Positions 35,248 to 44,174 of a DNA stretch of 64,000 nucleotides are shown one piece after another. The stretch comes from Tissierellales bacterium (GTDB lineage Bacteria; Bacillota; Clostridia; Tissierellales; Tissierellaceae). The translations under genes and the position numbers were made by a program. Location of the stretch: positions 62,001 to 126,000 of the forward strand of contig JASLAT010000034.1 in assembly GCA_030146915.1 (NCBI GenBank), given 5' to 3'. The notes beneath the pieces were generated by a model that saw nothing but the letters and a program-made list of their open reading frames with translations, ran no database searches and was not told the DNA's origin. The stretch's first letter is position 1. Every line of letters begins with the position of its first letter.

Positions 35248-35249
35248 AG

Positions 35250-35276
35250 AAGAGCTTATAGTATAGCTCTTTTTTT
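35250..35276 (+). terminator. Intrinsic terminator after yebC
   Basis: AAGAGCT (35250-35256) and AGCTCTT (35265-35271) flank an eight-base loop and are followed by Ts to 35276. Confidence 0.75.
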
Positions 35277-35322
35277 ATAATTATTGAAAAGATATTAATA
35301 GTTAAAGAACATGATATAATAT

Positions 35323-35358
35323 CATACTAAAACTGAAAGTGTTTAATATTTTAGTATG
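35323..35358 (+). repeat. Perfect 10-bp inverted repeat upstream of the orphan secreted gene
   Basis: CATACTAAAA (35323-35332) and TTTTAGTATG (35349-35358) are separated by 16 bases. There is no T run after it, and it lies between a TATAAT at 35315-35320 and the downstream promoter, so it could be an operator or an RNA hairpin. Confidence 0.5.
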
Positions 35359-35448
35359 TTAGTTTATAGAATTGATAGAACAAATATATAGTTTAAATTC
35401 ATATAGGATAAAGTTTAACCTATTTGGTCTTTAAATACTAAATCTTTA

Positions 35449-35457
35449 TGCTATAAT
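35449..35457 (+). promoter_or_regulatory. Extended -10 promoter for the orphan secreted gene
   Basis: TGCTATAAT (35449-35457) is an extended -10 element with a perfect TATAAT hexamer; the -35 region is weak. It lies 54 bp ahead of the ATG. Confidence 0.5.
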
Positions 35458-35510
35458 GTAGTCTACTAAGTAACTGATTAAACTATTAGCTTTAAATATG
35501 AGGTGAGGGT

Positions 35511-35951
35511 ATGAAGAAAATTGTAAAAGTTGTTGCTATCTTAGTCATACTTTTATTAATTAATTCTAGCAGTTTTGCAGAACCTTTAAAAATGAAAATC
35601 AATAATGAGATAAAAAAGAGTGATTTTAACTACATAAATAAAAATAAAAATATAATTTTTAGTGAAGCAAAACCAGGTTACTTTTTAAAGGAAGATCAGG
35701 GGAACTGGAAGACACTAATAGCTGAGAGTAAGGATTTGTTAAGGTTAGAAAACCAAGAAAATTTTATTAATAATAGAAAATATTTTAAAGTTGTTTATTT
35801 AAACTTTGAAGATACAGAAGATACAAATGAATTTAAATATATAGATTATTATGATAGAGTTTTAGTAAAATTTGACTGGGGAGGTAAAGATAGGATAGTA
35901 TCTTTGGACTTATTTGAGGAAGCATACAATGACATTTTTATTACGAGTTAA
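35511..35951 (+). CDS. Orphan secreted protein
   Basis: I do not recognise this 146-residue product. It starts with a clear signal peptide: MKK, a hydrophobic core (VVAILVILLLIN) and a likely cleavage after SSSFA. The mature part is about 120 residues, rich in Lys, Asp, Asn and aromatic residues, with no Cys, no lipobox and no known motif that I can identify. GAGGTGAG precedes the ATG. It is a single gene between the YebC terminator and the dehydratase activator, 33 bp from the latter. Confidence 0.75.
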   Translation: MKKIVKVVAILVILLLINSSSFAEPLKMKINNEIKKSDFNYINKNKNIIFSEAKPGYFLKEDQGNWKTLIAESKDLLRLENQENFINNRKYFKVVYLNFEDTEDTNEFKYIDYYDRVLVKFDWGGKDRIVSLDLFEEAYNDIFITS

Positions 35952-35984
35952 TGTTTTAATTTAATTAGTAAAGGAGATGGAAAA

Positions 35985-38900
35985 ATGTCATTATATCACG
36001 CAGGATTGGATGTAGGTTCAACTACTGTAAAATTAGTTATTATGAATAGTTCATTAGATTTAGTATATTCCGTTTATAAAAGACACTTCTCAGATGTTCA
36101 AAAAACGGTAGGCGATGTATTATTAGATGCATATAAAAGGTTTAAGAATGAGGATTTAACAATAATGGTAACTGGATCGGGTGGATTAGGTGTTAAGGAA
36201 TGGCTTAATATACCATTTATTCAAGAGGTTATAGCATCGACAAATGGAATTGAGAAGATGATTCCTCAAACTGATGTAGCTATAGAGTTAGGTGGAGAGG
36301 ATGCTAAAATAACTTATCTTGGAGAAGCGCTAGAGCAAAGGATGAATAGTATCTGTGCTGGTGGAACTGGTGCTTTTATAGATCAAATGGCATCATTATT
36401 AGAAACAGATGCAGGAGGGTTAAATAACTTAGCAAAAAATCATAAAAATATATATTCTATTGCATCTAGATGTGGGGTATTTGCAAAAACCGATGTTCAA
36501 GCTTTAATAAATCAAGGCGCTACTAAGGAAGATATAGCTGTATCAGTATTTCAAGCAGTGGTAAATCAAACTATATCTAATTTAGCTTGTGGAAGACCTA
36601 TAAAGGGGAAAGTAGCATTCTTAGGAGGACCTCTTCATTTTTTAGATGAGCTTAGATTGAGGTTTATAAAAACATTGGATTTAAAGGATGATGAAATAAT
36701 CCATCCTGAAAATTCACAGTTATATGTAGCAATGGGTGCTGCTTTATCTTCTACAAAAGAACACCCTATATCTTATCGAGAAATAAAAGATAGATTACAA
36801 ACTAATAAGTATGAAACTAGTATAGAAATAAAAAAGGTGGAACCTCTTTTCAAAAGTACTAAAGACTATGACATCTTTAAGGAAAGACATAGTAAAAATA
36901 AAGTAAATTATGTTAAAAATCCAGAGGATTACACAGGATTAGCCTATTTAGGTATAGATGCAGGCTCTACTACAACTAAAGCAATTTTGTTAAGTGAAGA
37001 GGAAGAAATACTATATTCTTTTTATGGAAATAATAAAGGTAAACCGTTGGATCAATCTGTTAAAATACTAAAGGAAATATATAACAAATTACCAAATATT
37101 AATATTTCAAGTTCTTGTGTAACAGGTTATGGCGAAGAGCTTATAAAAGCAGGATTAGGAGTGGATTATGGTGTAGTTGAGACTATGGCACATTATAGAG
37201 GTGCTAAGCTTTTTCAACCAGATGTTGATTTTATTTTAGATATTGGCGGACAGGATATGAAGGCTATAAAAATAGAAGATGGTGTAATAAATGAGATACT
37301 CCTAAATGAAGCATGTTCTTCTGGTTGTGGATCTTTTATAGAAACTTTTGCTAAATCAGTAAATATGTCAGTTGAAGATTTTTTAGAAGAAGGATTGTTA
37401 GCAAAAAATCCTGTTGATTTAGGGTCTAGATGTACAGTCTTTATGAATTCAATGGTTAAGCAAGCTCAAAAAGAAGGTTCTACCTTAGGAGATATATCTT
37501 CAGGTTTAGCCTACTCAGTAATTAGAAATGCATTACAAAAAGTAATAAAAGCTAGAGATCCAAGAGAATTAGGAGAAAAGATTGTAGTTCAAGGTGGTAC
37601 TTTTTACGGTGATGCTATACTAAGAAGCTTTGAGAAGATATCGGAAAGAGAAGCTATTAGACCTAATATAGCAGGACTTATGGGGGCGCTAGGAGCGTCA
37701 TTAATAGCGAAGGAAAGATATAGAGGTGAAACTTCTAGTATTCTGAGTCATAAAGAATCTGAGAATTTTAGTTATATTACAAATCAGGAAGTTTGTGGGA
37801 AATGTGGTAATAACTGTAAGCTTACAATTAATACTTTTTCTGATGGGAAAAAATATATAACAGGGAATAGATGCGAGAGAGGAGCAGGTTTAAATATTGA
37901 AAAAAACAAATTACCAAATTTATTTAATTATAAATATAAACGAACATTTGGTTACAAGTCATTAAATAAAGAGGAAGCTTTTAGAGGTAATGTAGGTATA
38001 CCAAGAGTCTTAAATATTTATGAAAATTATCCATTTTGGCACAAGTTTTTTACAAGTTTAGGATTTAGGGTTATCCTATCTGATAAATCTTCTAGAGAAA
38101 CATATGAGGATGGAATAGCTTCTATTCCAAGTGAGACAGCCTGTTATCCAGCAAAAATAAGTCATGGACATATTATGAATTTGCTTAATAAAGATGTTCA
38201 ATTTATATTTTATCCATCAGTGTTTTATGAAGAAATGGAAAATGCTAATACGGATAATCATTTGAATTGTCCAGTAGTTGCCGGCTACCCAGAAGTTATA
38301 AAGAATAACATAGAGGAACTAAAGGATTCAAATATAATTTTTAAAAATCCGTTTTTAACATTTGATAATAAAAAAAGCCTGATAAAAGTTCTTGAATCAT
38401 CTTTAAAAGAGTTTGATATTGATAAAAGAGATTTGCGTAAAGCGGTTAATTCAGCTTGGGAAGAACTTATGCTATATAAAGATGACATAAGAAGAAAAGG
38501 TGAGGAGACAGTAAGATATCTTGTTGAAAATGATCTTCAGGGGATAGTTTTAGCAGGAAGACCATATCATATTGATCCAGCTATAAATCACAGTATTCCA
38601 AATCTTATAACATCATTAGGATTAGCAGTATTAACAGAGGATAGTGTAGATCATTTAGGAAAAATAAATGATCCTTTAAGAGTTTTAGATCAGTGGACAT
38701 ATCATTCAAGGCTTTATAGAGCTGCTGAGTATGTTTCTAGACAAGATAATTTAAACTTAATACAGTTAGTATCGTTCGGATGTGGATTAGATGCAGTAAC
38801 AACAGATCAGGTCCATGAAATATTAGATAGTAAAAACAAACTATATACACAGTTAAAAATAGATGAAATAAGCAACTTAGGAGCTGCTACAATAAGATTA

Positions 38901-40238
38901 AGATCACTTTTAGCAGCATTAGAGGAAAGAAAGGATACAAAATTAAAAGAAAAATCAGACCATAAAATTAAAAAAGTTAAGTTTGAAAAAGAGCATAAAG
39001 AAACTCATACAATTTTAATGCCTGAAATGGCTCCTATACAATTTGCTTTAATTGAAAAATCTTTAAATATATCTGGTTATAATGTTGAAGTTTTGAAGAA
39101 TATGACTACAGACATAGTTGACAATGGTTTAAAATATGTTCATAATGATGCGTGTTATCCTGCTATTATAGTGATTGGTCAATTTATAGATGCATTAAAA
39201 TCAGGGAAATATGATTTAGATAGGACTGCTATTATTTTAAGCCAAACTGGAGGTATGTGTAGAGCATCTAATTACATTGGTTTTTTAAGAAGAGCATTAA
39301 AAGATTCAGGTTTTGAAAATATACCAGTCATAGCTGTTAGTGCTCAGGGAATAGAAAGTAATCCTGGCTTCACTTATTCAATTAGTATGATTAATAACTT
39401 AATAATGTCGACGCTATTAGGAGACCTTTTACAGAGAGTCACTTTAAGAGTTAGACCATATGAAAAAATAAAAAATTCTACTGACTTGCTTTTGAAAAAT
39501 TGGATAAAAAAAATTAGAAGAGAATTAAAAAATATAAATAGGAAAAGATTTATAGAGTTAGCGAAAGCTATAGTGGAAGATTTTGATAAATTAGAAATAA
39601 TTGATAGTTCGAAACCTAAGGTAGGCATAGTAGGAGAGATATTAGTTAAGTATCATCCTTTAGCGAATAATAATTTGATAGAAACTTTAGAAGAAGAGGG
39701 AGCGGAAGTTATGATAAGTGACTTGACTGACTTTATGTTCTATTCTTTATATAATTCTAAGTTTAAAAATGAGCAACTAGGAAAATCGGTATTTCCAAGG
39801 CTAATGGGAAGTGCAGCTATAAAATATGTTGAGACATATAGAGAGCCAATTAGGAATATTTTAAGAAATAGTGATAGATTTACTCCACCTCTATACATTG
39901 AAGATTTAGCAAATTTGGCAGAAAAAATTATTTCATTAGGAAATCAATCTGGAGAAGGTTGGCTTTTAACTGCAGAAATGCTAGAGTTGATACAAGAGGG
40001 TGCTGAAAACGTTGTATGTGTTCAACCATTTGGATGTTTACCAAATCATATAACAGGTAAAGGAATGGTAAAAGCTGTAAGAGATATAAATCCAAAGGCG
40101 AATATAATACCTCTGGATTATGATCCTGGTGCAAGCACTGTAAATCAGTTAAATAGGTTAAAATTAATGTTATCTAGAGCAGAGACTAATTTAAAAGATA
40201 ATATTGATAATAAAAAGAGAAAAAATACTAATTTATAG
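35985..40238 (+). CDS. Giant 2-hydroxyacyl-CoA dehydratase activator-family protein
   Basis: This 1417-residue protein fuses two BadF/BadG-type ATPase domains (LDVGSTTVK near residue 8 and GIDAGSTTTK near 323), each with its Cys motif for an iron-sulfur site (CAGGTGAF; CSSGCGSF). A CGKCGNNC cluster lies near 602, a DUF2229-type domain at about 670-900, and an HgdB-like dehydratase-related region from about 1010 to the end (VCVQPFGCLPNHITGKG). Relatives activate radical dehydratases by ATP-driven electron transfer. No dehydratase subunits are adjacent, so the target is unknown. Confidence 0.9.
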   Translation: MSLYHAGLDVGSTTVKLVIMNSSLDLVYSVYKRHFSDVQKTVGDVLLDAYKRFKNEDLTIMVTGSGGLGVKEWLNIPFIQEVIASTNGIEKMIPQTDVAIELGGEDAKITYLGEALEQRMNSICAGGTGAFIDQMASLLETDAGGLNNLAKNHKNIYSIASRCGVFAKTDVQALINQGATKEDIAVSVFQAVVNQTISNLACGRPIKGKVAFLGGPLHFLDELRLRFIKTLDLKDDEIIHPENSQLYVAMGAALSSTKEHPISYREIKDRLQTNKYETSIEIKKVEPLFKSTKDYDIFKERHSKNKVNYVKNPEDYTGLAYLGIDAGSTTTKAILLSEEEEILYSFYGNNKGKPLDQSVKILKEIYNKLPNINISSSCVTGYGEELIKAGLGVDYGVVETMAHYRGAKLFQPDVDFILDIGGQDMKAIKIEDGVINEILLNEACSSGCGSFIETFAKSVNMSVEDFLEEGLLAKNPVDLGSRCTVFMNSMVKQAQKEGSTLGDISSGLAYSVIRNALQKVIKARDPRELGEKIVVQGGTFYGDAILRSFEKISEREAIRPNIAGLMGALGASLIAKERYRGETSSILSHKESENFSYITNQEVCGKCGNNCKLTINTFSDGKKYITGNRCERGAGLNIEKNKLPNLFNYKYKRTFGYKSLNKEEAFRGNVGIPRVLNIYENYPFWHKFFTSLGFRVILSDKSSRETYEDGIASIPSETACYPAKISHGHIMNLLNKDVQFIFYPSVFYEEMENANTDNHLNCPVVAGYPEVIKNNIEELKDSNIIFKNPFLTFDNKKSLIKVLESSLKEFDIDKRDLRKAVNSAWEELMLYKDDIRRKGEETVRYLVENDLQGIVLAGRPYHIDPAINHSIPNLITSLGLAVLTEDSVDHLGKINDPLRVLDQWTYHSRLYRAAEYVSRQDNLNLIQLVSFGCGLDAVTTDQVHEILDSKNKLYTQLKIDEISNLGAATIRLRSLLAALEERKDTKLKEKSDHKIKKVKFEKEHKETHTILMPEMAPIQFALIEKSLNISGYNVEVLKNMTTDIVDNGLKYVHNDACYPAIIVIGQFIDALKSGKYDLDRTAIILSQTGGMCRASNYIGFLRRALKDSGFENIPVIAVSAQGIESNPGFTYSISMINNLIMSTLLGDLLQRVTLRVRPYEKIKNSTDLLLKNWIKKIRRELKNINRKRFIELAKAIVEDFDKLEIIDSSKPKVGIVGEILVKYHPLANNNLIETLEEEGAEVMISDLTDFMFYSLYNSKFKNEQLGKSVFPRLMGSAAIKYVETYREPIRNILRNSDRFTPPLYIEDLANLAEKIISLGNQSGEGWLLTAEMLELIQEGAENVVCVQPFGCLPNHITGKGMVKAVRDINPKANIIPLDYDPGASTVNQLNRLKLMLSRAETNLKDNIDNKKRKNTNL

Positions 40239-40246
40239 TTTTATAT

Positions 40247-40278
40247 AAAAAGAGTTATCTTTAGATAACTCTTTTTTA
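40247..40278 (+). terminator. Intrinsic terminator after the dehydratase activator
   Basis: AAAAAGAGTTATCT and AGATAACTCTTTTT form a perfect 14-bp stem with a two-base centre and a T-rich 3' arm. Confidence 0.87.
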
Positions 40279-40406
40279 TTGAGTTAGAAAGTATCTTAAA
40301 TTTTATTATAAAAAGCAAGTTAGATATGTTACTATATTATAGTAAAGCTTTAAGATTTATAGATATAATTAATTTTAGAAAAGATTAAATAAATTGGAGG
40401 AATAAC

Positions 40407-41255
40407 ATGGCAAATTTAATGATACAAGGAACAACTTCTTCTGCAGGAAAATCAATGTTGACAACAGGATTATGTAGAATTTTCTCGCAAGATGGTTATA
40501 AAGTGTATCCTTTTAAATCTCAAAATATGTCTTCGAGATATCATACAACTGAAAAAGGAGAGATGATGAGTACTGCTCAAGCGCTACAAGCAAAAGCAGC
40601 TGGGCTTGAGCCTGAGGCTAAGATGAATCCTATTCTTCTTAAACCTTCGTCAGACGTAGGATCTAAAGTCATAATTTTAGGAGAAGAAAAATATCATATG
40701 AAAGCTCTTGAATACTATGACTTTAAAAATAGTTTGAAAGGTTTTATAGCAGAATTATTTGAAGAAATAGAGAGGGAAAATGAAATAGTAGTAATAGAAG
40801 GAGCTGGGAGTCCTGCAGAAATAAATTTAAAAGATAATGATATTGTTAATATGGGAATGGCAGAAATAGCTGATGCACCAGTTATATTAGTAGCAGATAT
40901 AGATAGAGGGGGAGTGTTTGCTTCATTATATGGAACTGTTATGCTTTTAGAGGAAGAAGAAAGAGCTAGAATTAAAGGCCTTGTAATAAATAAATTTAGA
41001 GGAGATAAAACTTTATTAGACCCAGGTATAAGAATGATAGAAAAAATATTAAATATACCTGTTATAGGAACTATACCTTATATGCCCCTAGAACTTGTAG
41101 ATGAAGATAGCTTGATAGATTATAAAAAACTTTGTAATGATAATCCTCAGACAGAAGAAGAGATGGATAAGGAGATGGACAGACTTGCTTCTATGTTAAG
41201 GGAAAATATGGATATTAAATATATATATAGCTTGCTGGGGAAATATCATGAGTAA
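40407..41255 (+). CDS. cbiP: Cobyric acid synthase lacking the glutaminase domain
   Basis: CbiP amidates four side chains of adenosylcobyrinate diamide and is normally about 500 residues. This protein has 282. The N-terminal synthetase domain is well kept (GTTSSAGKS at residues 8-16, MNPILLKPSSDVGSK, EGAGSPAEINL) up to GTIPYMP near residue 227. It then passes almost directly to the usual C-terminal tail (MDRLASMLRENMD). The whole class I glutaminase domain is missing, in frame. It starts the B12 cluster and overlaps cbiB by 8 bp. It may use free ammonia. Confidence 0.9.
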   Translation: MANLMIQGTTSSAGKSMLTTGLCRIFSQDGYKVYPFKSQNMSSRYHTTEKGEMMSTAQALQAKAAGLEPEAKMNPILLKPSSDVGSKVIILGEEKYHMKALEYYDFKNSLKGFIAELFEEIERENEIVVIEGAGSPAEINLKDNDIVNMGMAEIADAPVILVADIDRGGVFASLYGTVMLLEEEERARIKGLVINKFRGDKTLLDPGIRMIEKILNIPVIGTIPYMPLELVDEDSLIDYKKLCNDNPQTEEEMDKEMDRLASMLRENMDIKYIYSLLGKYHE

Positions 41256-42192
41256 AATTTATAATATTATAATAGCAGTAATACTGGATTTTATATTAGG
41301 AGACCCCTATAATATGCCACATCCAGTAAAACTTATGGGGAATATTATAAGTATAGAGGATAATTATATAAGAAGACGTATAGAGGATGAAAAGAAATTA
41401 AGAATAGCTGGATTAATAGTAGCAATATTTAATATAATAATATCTTTCTTTCTACCATATATTTTATTAAATATACTTAGTAGTAAAGTTTCTAGGATAA
41501 CATCTATATACATTATGTATAGTTGTTTAGCTGCTAAATCATTAGGTTATGAAGCAAAAAAAGTTTTAGAGAAACTAGATATAAGTTTAGAAGAAGGAAG
41601 GGAAAGATTAGCTTATATAGTAGGCAGAGATACAAGTTGCTTAGAAGAAGAAGGAGTAATTAGTGCTACAATTGAAACGGTCGCTGAAAATACTTCAGAT
41701 GGAGTTATTGCGCCTTTATTTTATATGTTTTTATTAGGTCCAGCAGGGGGATTGATGTATAAAATGGTAAACACTATGGATTCTATGTTAGGTTATAAAA
41801 ATGAAAAGTATATAGATTTTGGACGTTATCCTGCTATTATAGATGATATATTCAATTATATACCTGCTAGAATTACTGCAATATTAATGTTATTGTCATC
41901 TTACTTTTCATATAATTATAGGAGAGGTTACGAATTTTTAAAAAAATATAAAAATAATCATTCTAGTCCTAATGCTGGATATCCAGAGTCAGCTGTAGCA
42001 GGGCTTTTAGGAATTCGTCTAGGTGGACCTAATATATATCATGGTAAATTAGTCGAAAAGCCTTATATTGGAGAAGATATAAATAAATTAAACAAATCAC
42101 ATATAATTGATACACTAAATATTATGTATAGAACAGAAATTTTATTTGTTATTATATATATATGCTGTATTGTAGTAAAAACTTTAATATGA
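41248..42192 (+). CDS. cbiB: Adenosylcobinamide-phosphate synthase CbiB
   Basis: This 314-residue membrane protein attaches aminopropanol phosphate (or aminopropanol) to adenosylcobyrate. It has several hydrophobic helices and the CbiB motifs DFILGDPYNMPHPVKLMG, TIETVAENTSDGVIAPLFY and a C-terminal NAGYPESAVAGLLG-like block. Translation overlaps cbiP. The aminopropanol phosphate would come from CobD encoded just downstream. Confidence 0.94.
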   Translation: MSKIYNIIIAVILDFILGDPYNMPHPVKLMGNIISIEDNYIRRRIEDEKKLRIAGLIVAIFNIIISFFLPYILLNILSSKVSRITSIYIMYSCLAAKSLGYEAKKVLEKLDISLEEGRERLAYIVGRDTSCLEEEGVISATIETVAENTSDGVIAPLFYMFLLGPAGGLMYKMVNTMDSMLGYKNEKYIDFGRYPAIIDDIFNYIPARITAILMLLSSYFSYNYRRGYEFLKKYKNNHSSPNAGYPESAVAGLLGIRLGGPNIYHGKLVEKPYIGEDINKLNKSHIIDTLNIMYRTEILFVIIYICCIVVKTLI

Positions 42193-42220
42193 TAAACTTA
42201 TATAGAATTAAATAGAAAAT

Positions 42221-42409
42221 CTAGACTTAAGGAAATTGGTTAAGCCAATGCAGCCCCCGCTACTGTAAAAGTGATGAAATTATAGGACCACCGAAAGGGA
42301 AGGTATAAGAGTAAGATGAACTTGAGCCAGGATACTTGTCTAGTGAAGAAATCTTTCGGAGGGAAAGTGTATTAAAGAATGTATACCTCCTTTTAAGGAG
42401 GTTTTTTTT
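42221..42409 (+). promoter_or_regulatory. Cobalamin riboswitch with terminator
   Basis: The aptamer (42221-42343) closes with CTAGAC and GTCTAG and holds the conserved core GCAGCCCCCGCTACTGTAA and the B12-box region GAGCCAGGATACTTG. A terminator follows: ACCTCCTT and AAGGAGGT (42385-42402) plus eight Ts. GGAGG at 42358-42363 could instead pair with the terminator CCTCC as an antiterminator. It sits between cbiB and cbiL, so it directly controls cbiL onward, not cbiP or cbiB. Confidence 0.93.
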
Positions 42410-42426
42410 ATAAAGGAGTGGAAAAA

Positions 42427-43101
42427 TTGACAAAGATTAAAAAACTTTATGGGGTAGGAACTGGACCTGGAGATCCAGAATTTTTAACATTAAAATCAGT
42501 ACGTGTTATGAAAGAAGCTAGCGTAATTTTTGGACCAAACAACAGAGGTCAGAATATGGCTATAAATACTGCAAAAGAGTTTATAGAAGGTAAAAAAATA
42601 GTTTTGATTGATTTTCCTATGGGAAATGTAACAAGAGAAGATTATAAGAGAGCAGCTGAAATTATAGAAAGTGAAATTCCAGAAGGTGAGTGTGGAGCAT
42701 TTCTGACAATTGGTGATCCTATGGTGTATAGTACTTTCATTTATATAGTTCAAGAGATAGAAAAAAAATATAAACATATAGACATTGAAATAGCACCTGG
42801 AATACCATCTTTTATAGCGGCTGCTTCTCAATCAAAAACATGTTTAACTGTTAAAGATGATAATTTTCTTTTATGTGATAATTTTAAGGAAGATTTATTA
42901 AATCATGTAGACTCTTTAGCTATATTAAAAACAAATAAAAATAAGGAAGAAATATTGTCAGCATTAGAAAGAAATGATTTTGAATATAAATACATTAAAA
43001 GAGCAACTTTAGAAGAAGAACAAATTTTATTGGATAAACATGAGATTCTTAATAATAAAGATTATATATCATTGATATTAGCTAAAAAAATAAGGGAGTA
43101 G
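42427..43101 (+). CDS. cbiL: Cobalt-precorrin-2 C20-methyltransferase
   Basis: This 224-residue tetrapyrrole methylase uses SAM to methylate C20 of cobalt-precorrin-2, the first ring methylation after cobalt insertion. Family motifs are LYGVGTGPGDPEFLTLKSV, TIGDPMVYST and IEIAPGIPSF. The TTG at 42427 has correct spacing from AAGGAG at 42413-42418; an in-frame GTG at 42418 overlaps that site. It is the first gene under the cobalamin riboswitch. Confidence 0.92.
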   Translation: MTKIKKLYGVGTGPGDPEFLTLKSVRVMKEASVIFGPNNRGQNMAINTAKEFIEGKKIVLIDFPMGNVTREDYKRAAEIIESEIPEGECGAFLTIGDPMVYSTFIYIVQEIEKKYKHIDIEIAPGIPSFIAAASQSKTCLTVKDDNFLLCDNFKEDLLNHVDSLAILKTNKNKEEILSALERNDFEYKYIKRATLEEEQILLDKHEILNNKDYISLILAKKIRE

Positions 43102-43112
43102 TGGGATAATTG

Positions 43113-44159
43113 ATGATACATGGTGGAGATTTACTAAGTTATAGTCATATGTATGACGGAGAGTTAATAGATTTTAGTAGTAACATTAATCCTTTAGGAG
43201 TGCCTAAAGGATTAAAAGAGCATTTATTTAGAAATTTTGATGAAGTTGAAAAATATCCTGATATTAAGTATAGAAAATTAAAAAGTTCTATAGCTAAATA
43301 CCTGGGTGCTAATGAAAAAAATATATTGGTTGGAAATGGGGCTATGGAAATAATTGATATATTTAATCTTATAGCTAATAGAGTGATAACAACTAGCCCT
43401 GCTTTTTCTGAATATAAATTAAGAGCAAAAGTTCATGGTAAGGAGTATCTTGAGATTAATTATGATAATGAATTTAAATTAAACTTACCAGCTTTTGAAA
43501 AACAGATTAAGGCTGGAGATTTAATTATAATAGGTAATCCTAATAATCCTACAGGACTACGTTTAACTAAAGAAGAACTATTGACACTTTATGACTTAAC
43601 AATATCAAGAGGAGCCTATCTTCTTTTAGATGAAGCTTTTTTTGAGTTTGCTCCAGATGATTATGACAGTATAAAAATATTTAAGAAAAGAAATTTTACT
43701 AATGTTTGTATAATAAGAGCGGCTACTAAGTTCTTTGCAATACCTGGATTAAGATTAGGATACGGATGTGCAGGTTTAGATATAGTTGAAAAGATAGAGG
43801 AAAAATCTTTAACTTGGAGTGTGAATACATTAGCAGCACTGGCTGGTGAGTATATTTTTAATCAAAGAGATTATATAGAAGAATCAAAAAAATATATAGA
43901 GAGAGAAAGAGAGTTTTTACTCGGAGAGTTGAAAAAAATTGAAGGTATAAGAGTATATAAAAGTCATACAAATTATATCTTAATTAAACTAGATAATAGA
44001 GATGAAGACTATGCTTTTAATGAATTTATAAAAAATGGTATCCTTATCAGGAAATGTTCATCTTTTAAAACTTTAGGCAAAAATCATATAAGAGTTGCAA
44101 TAAAAGATAGGGATAAAAATTTAGATTTAGTTAAAGCTTTTAATAAAATAAATTTTTAG
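43113..44159 (+). CDS. cobD: L-threonine-O-3-phosphate decarboxylase CobD
   Basis: This PLP enzyme of about 348 residues belongs to the HisC-like aminotransferase fold and makes aminopropanol phosphate, the linker that CbiB joins to the corrin. Markers are the MIHGGDLLSYSH start typical of CobD, FSSNINPLG, GNPNNPTG, LLDEAFFEF and the PLP-lysine block AATKFFAIPGLRLGYG. Context in the B12 cluster supports CobD over HisC. The ATG at 43113 is one codon after an alternative TTG. Confidence 0.92.
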   Translation: MIHGGDLLSYSHMYDGELIDFSSNINPLGVPKGLKEHLFRNFDEVEKYPDIKYRKLKSSIAKYLGANEKNILVGNGAMEIIDIFNLIANRVITTSPAFSEYKLRAKVHGKEYLEINYDNEFKLNLPAFEKQIKAGDLIIIGNPNNPTGLRLTKEELLTLYDLTISRGAYLLLDEAFFEFAPDDYDSIKIFKKRNFTNVCIIRAATKFFAIPGLRLGYGCAGLDIVEKIEEKSLTWSVNTLAALAGEYIFNQRDYIEESKKYIEREREFLLGELKKIEGIRVYKSHTNYILIKLDNRDEDYAFNEFIKNGILIRKCSSFKTLGKNHIRVAIKDRDKNLDLVKAFNKINF

Positions 44160-44174
44160 AGAGAGGTTGATTAA

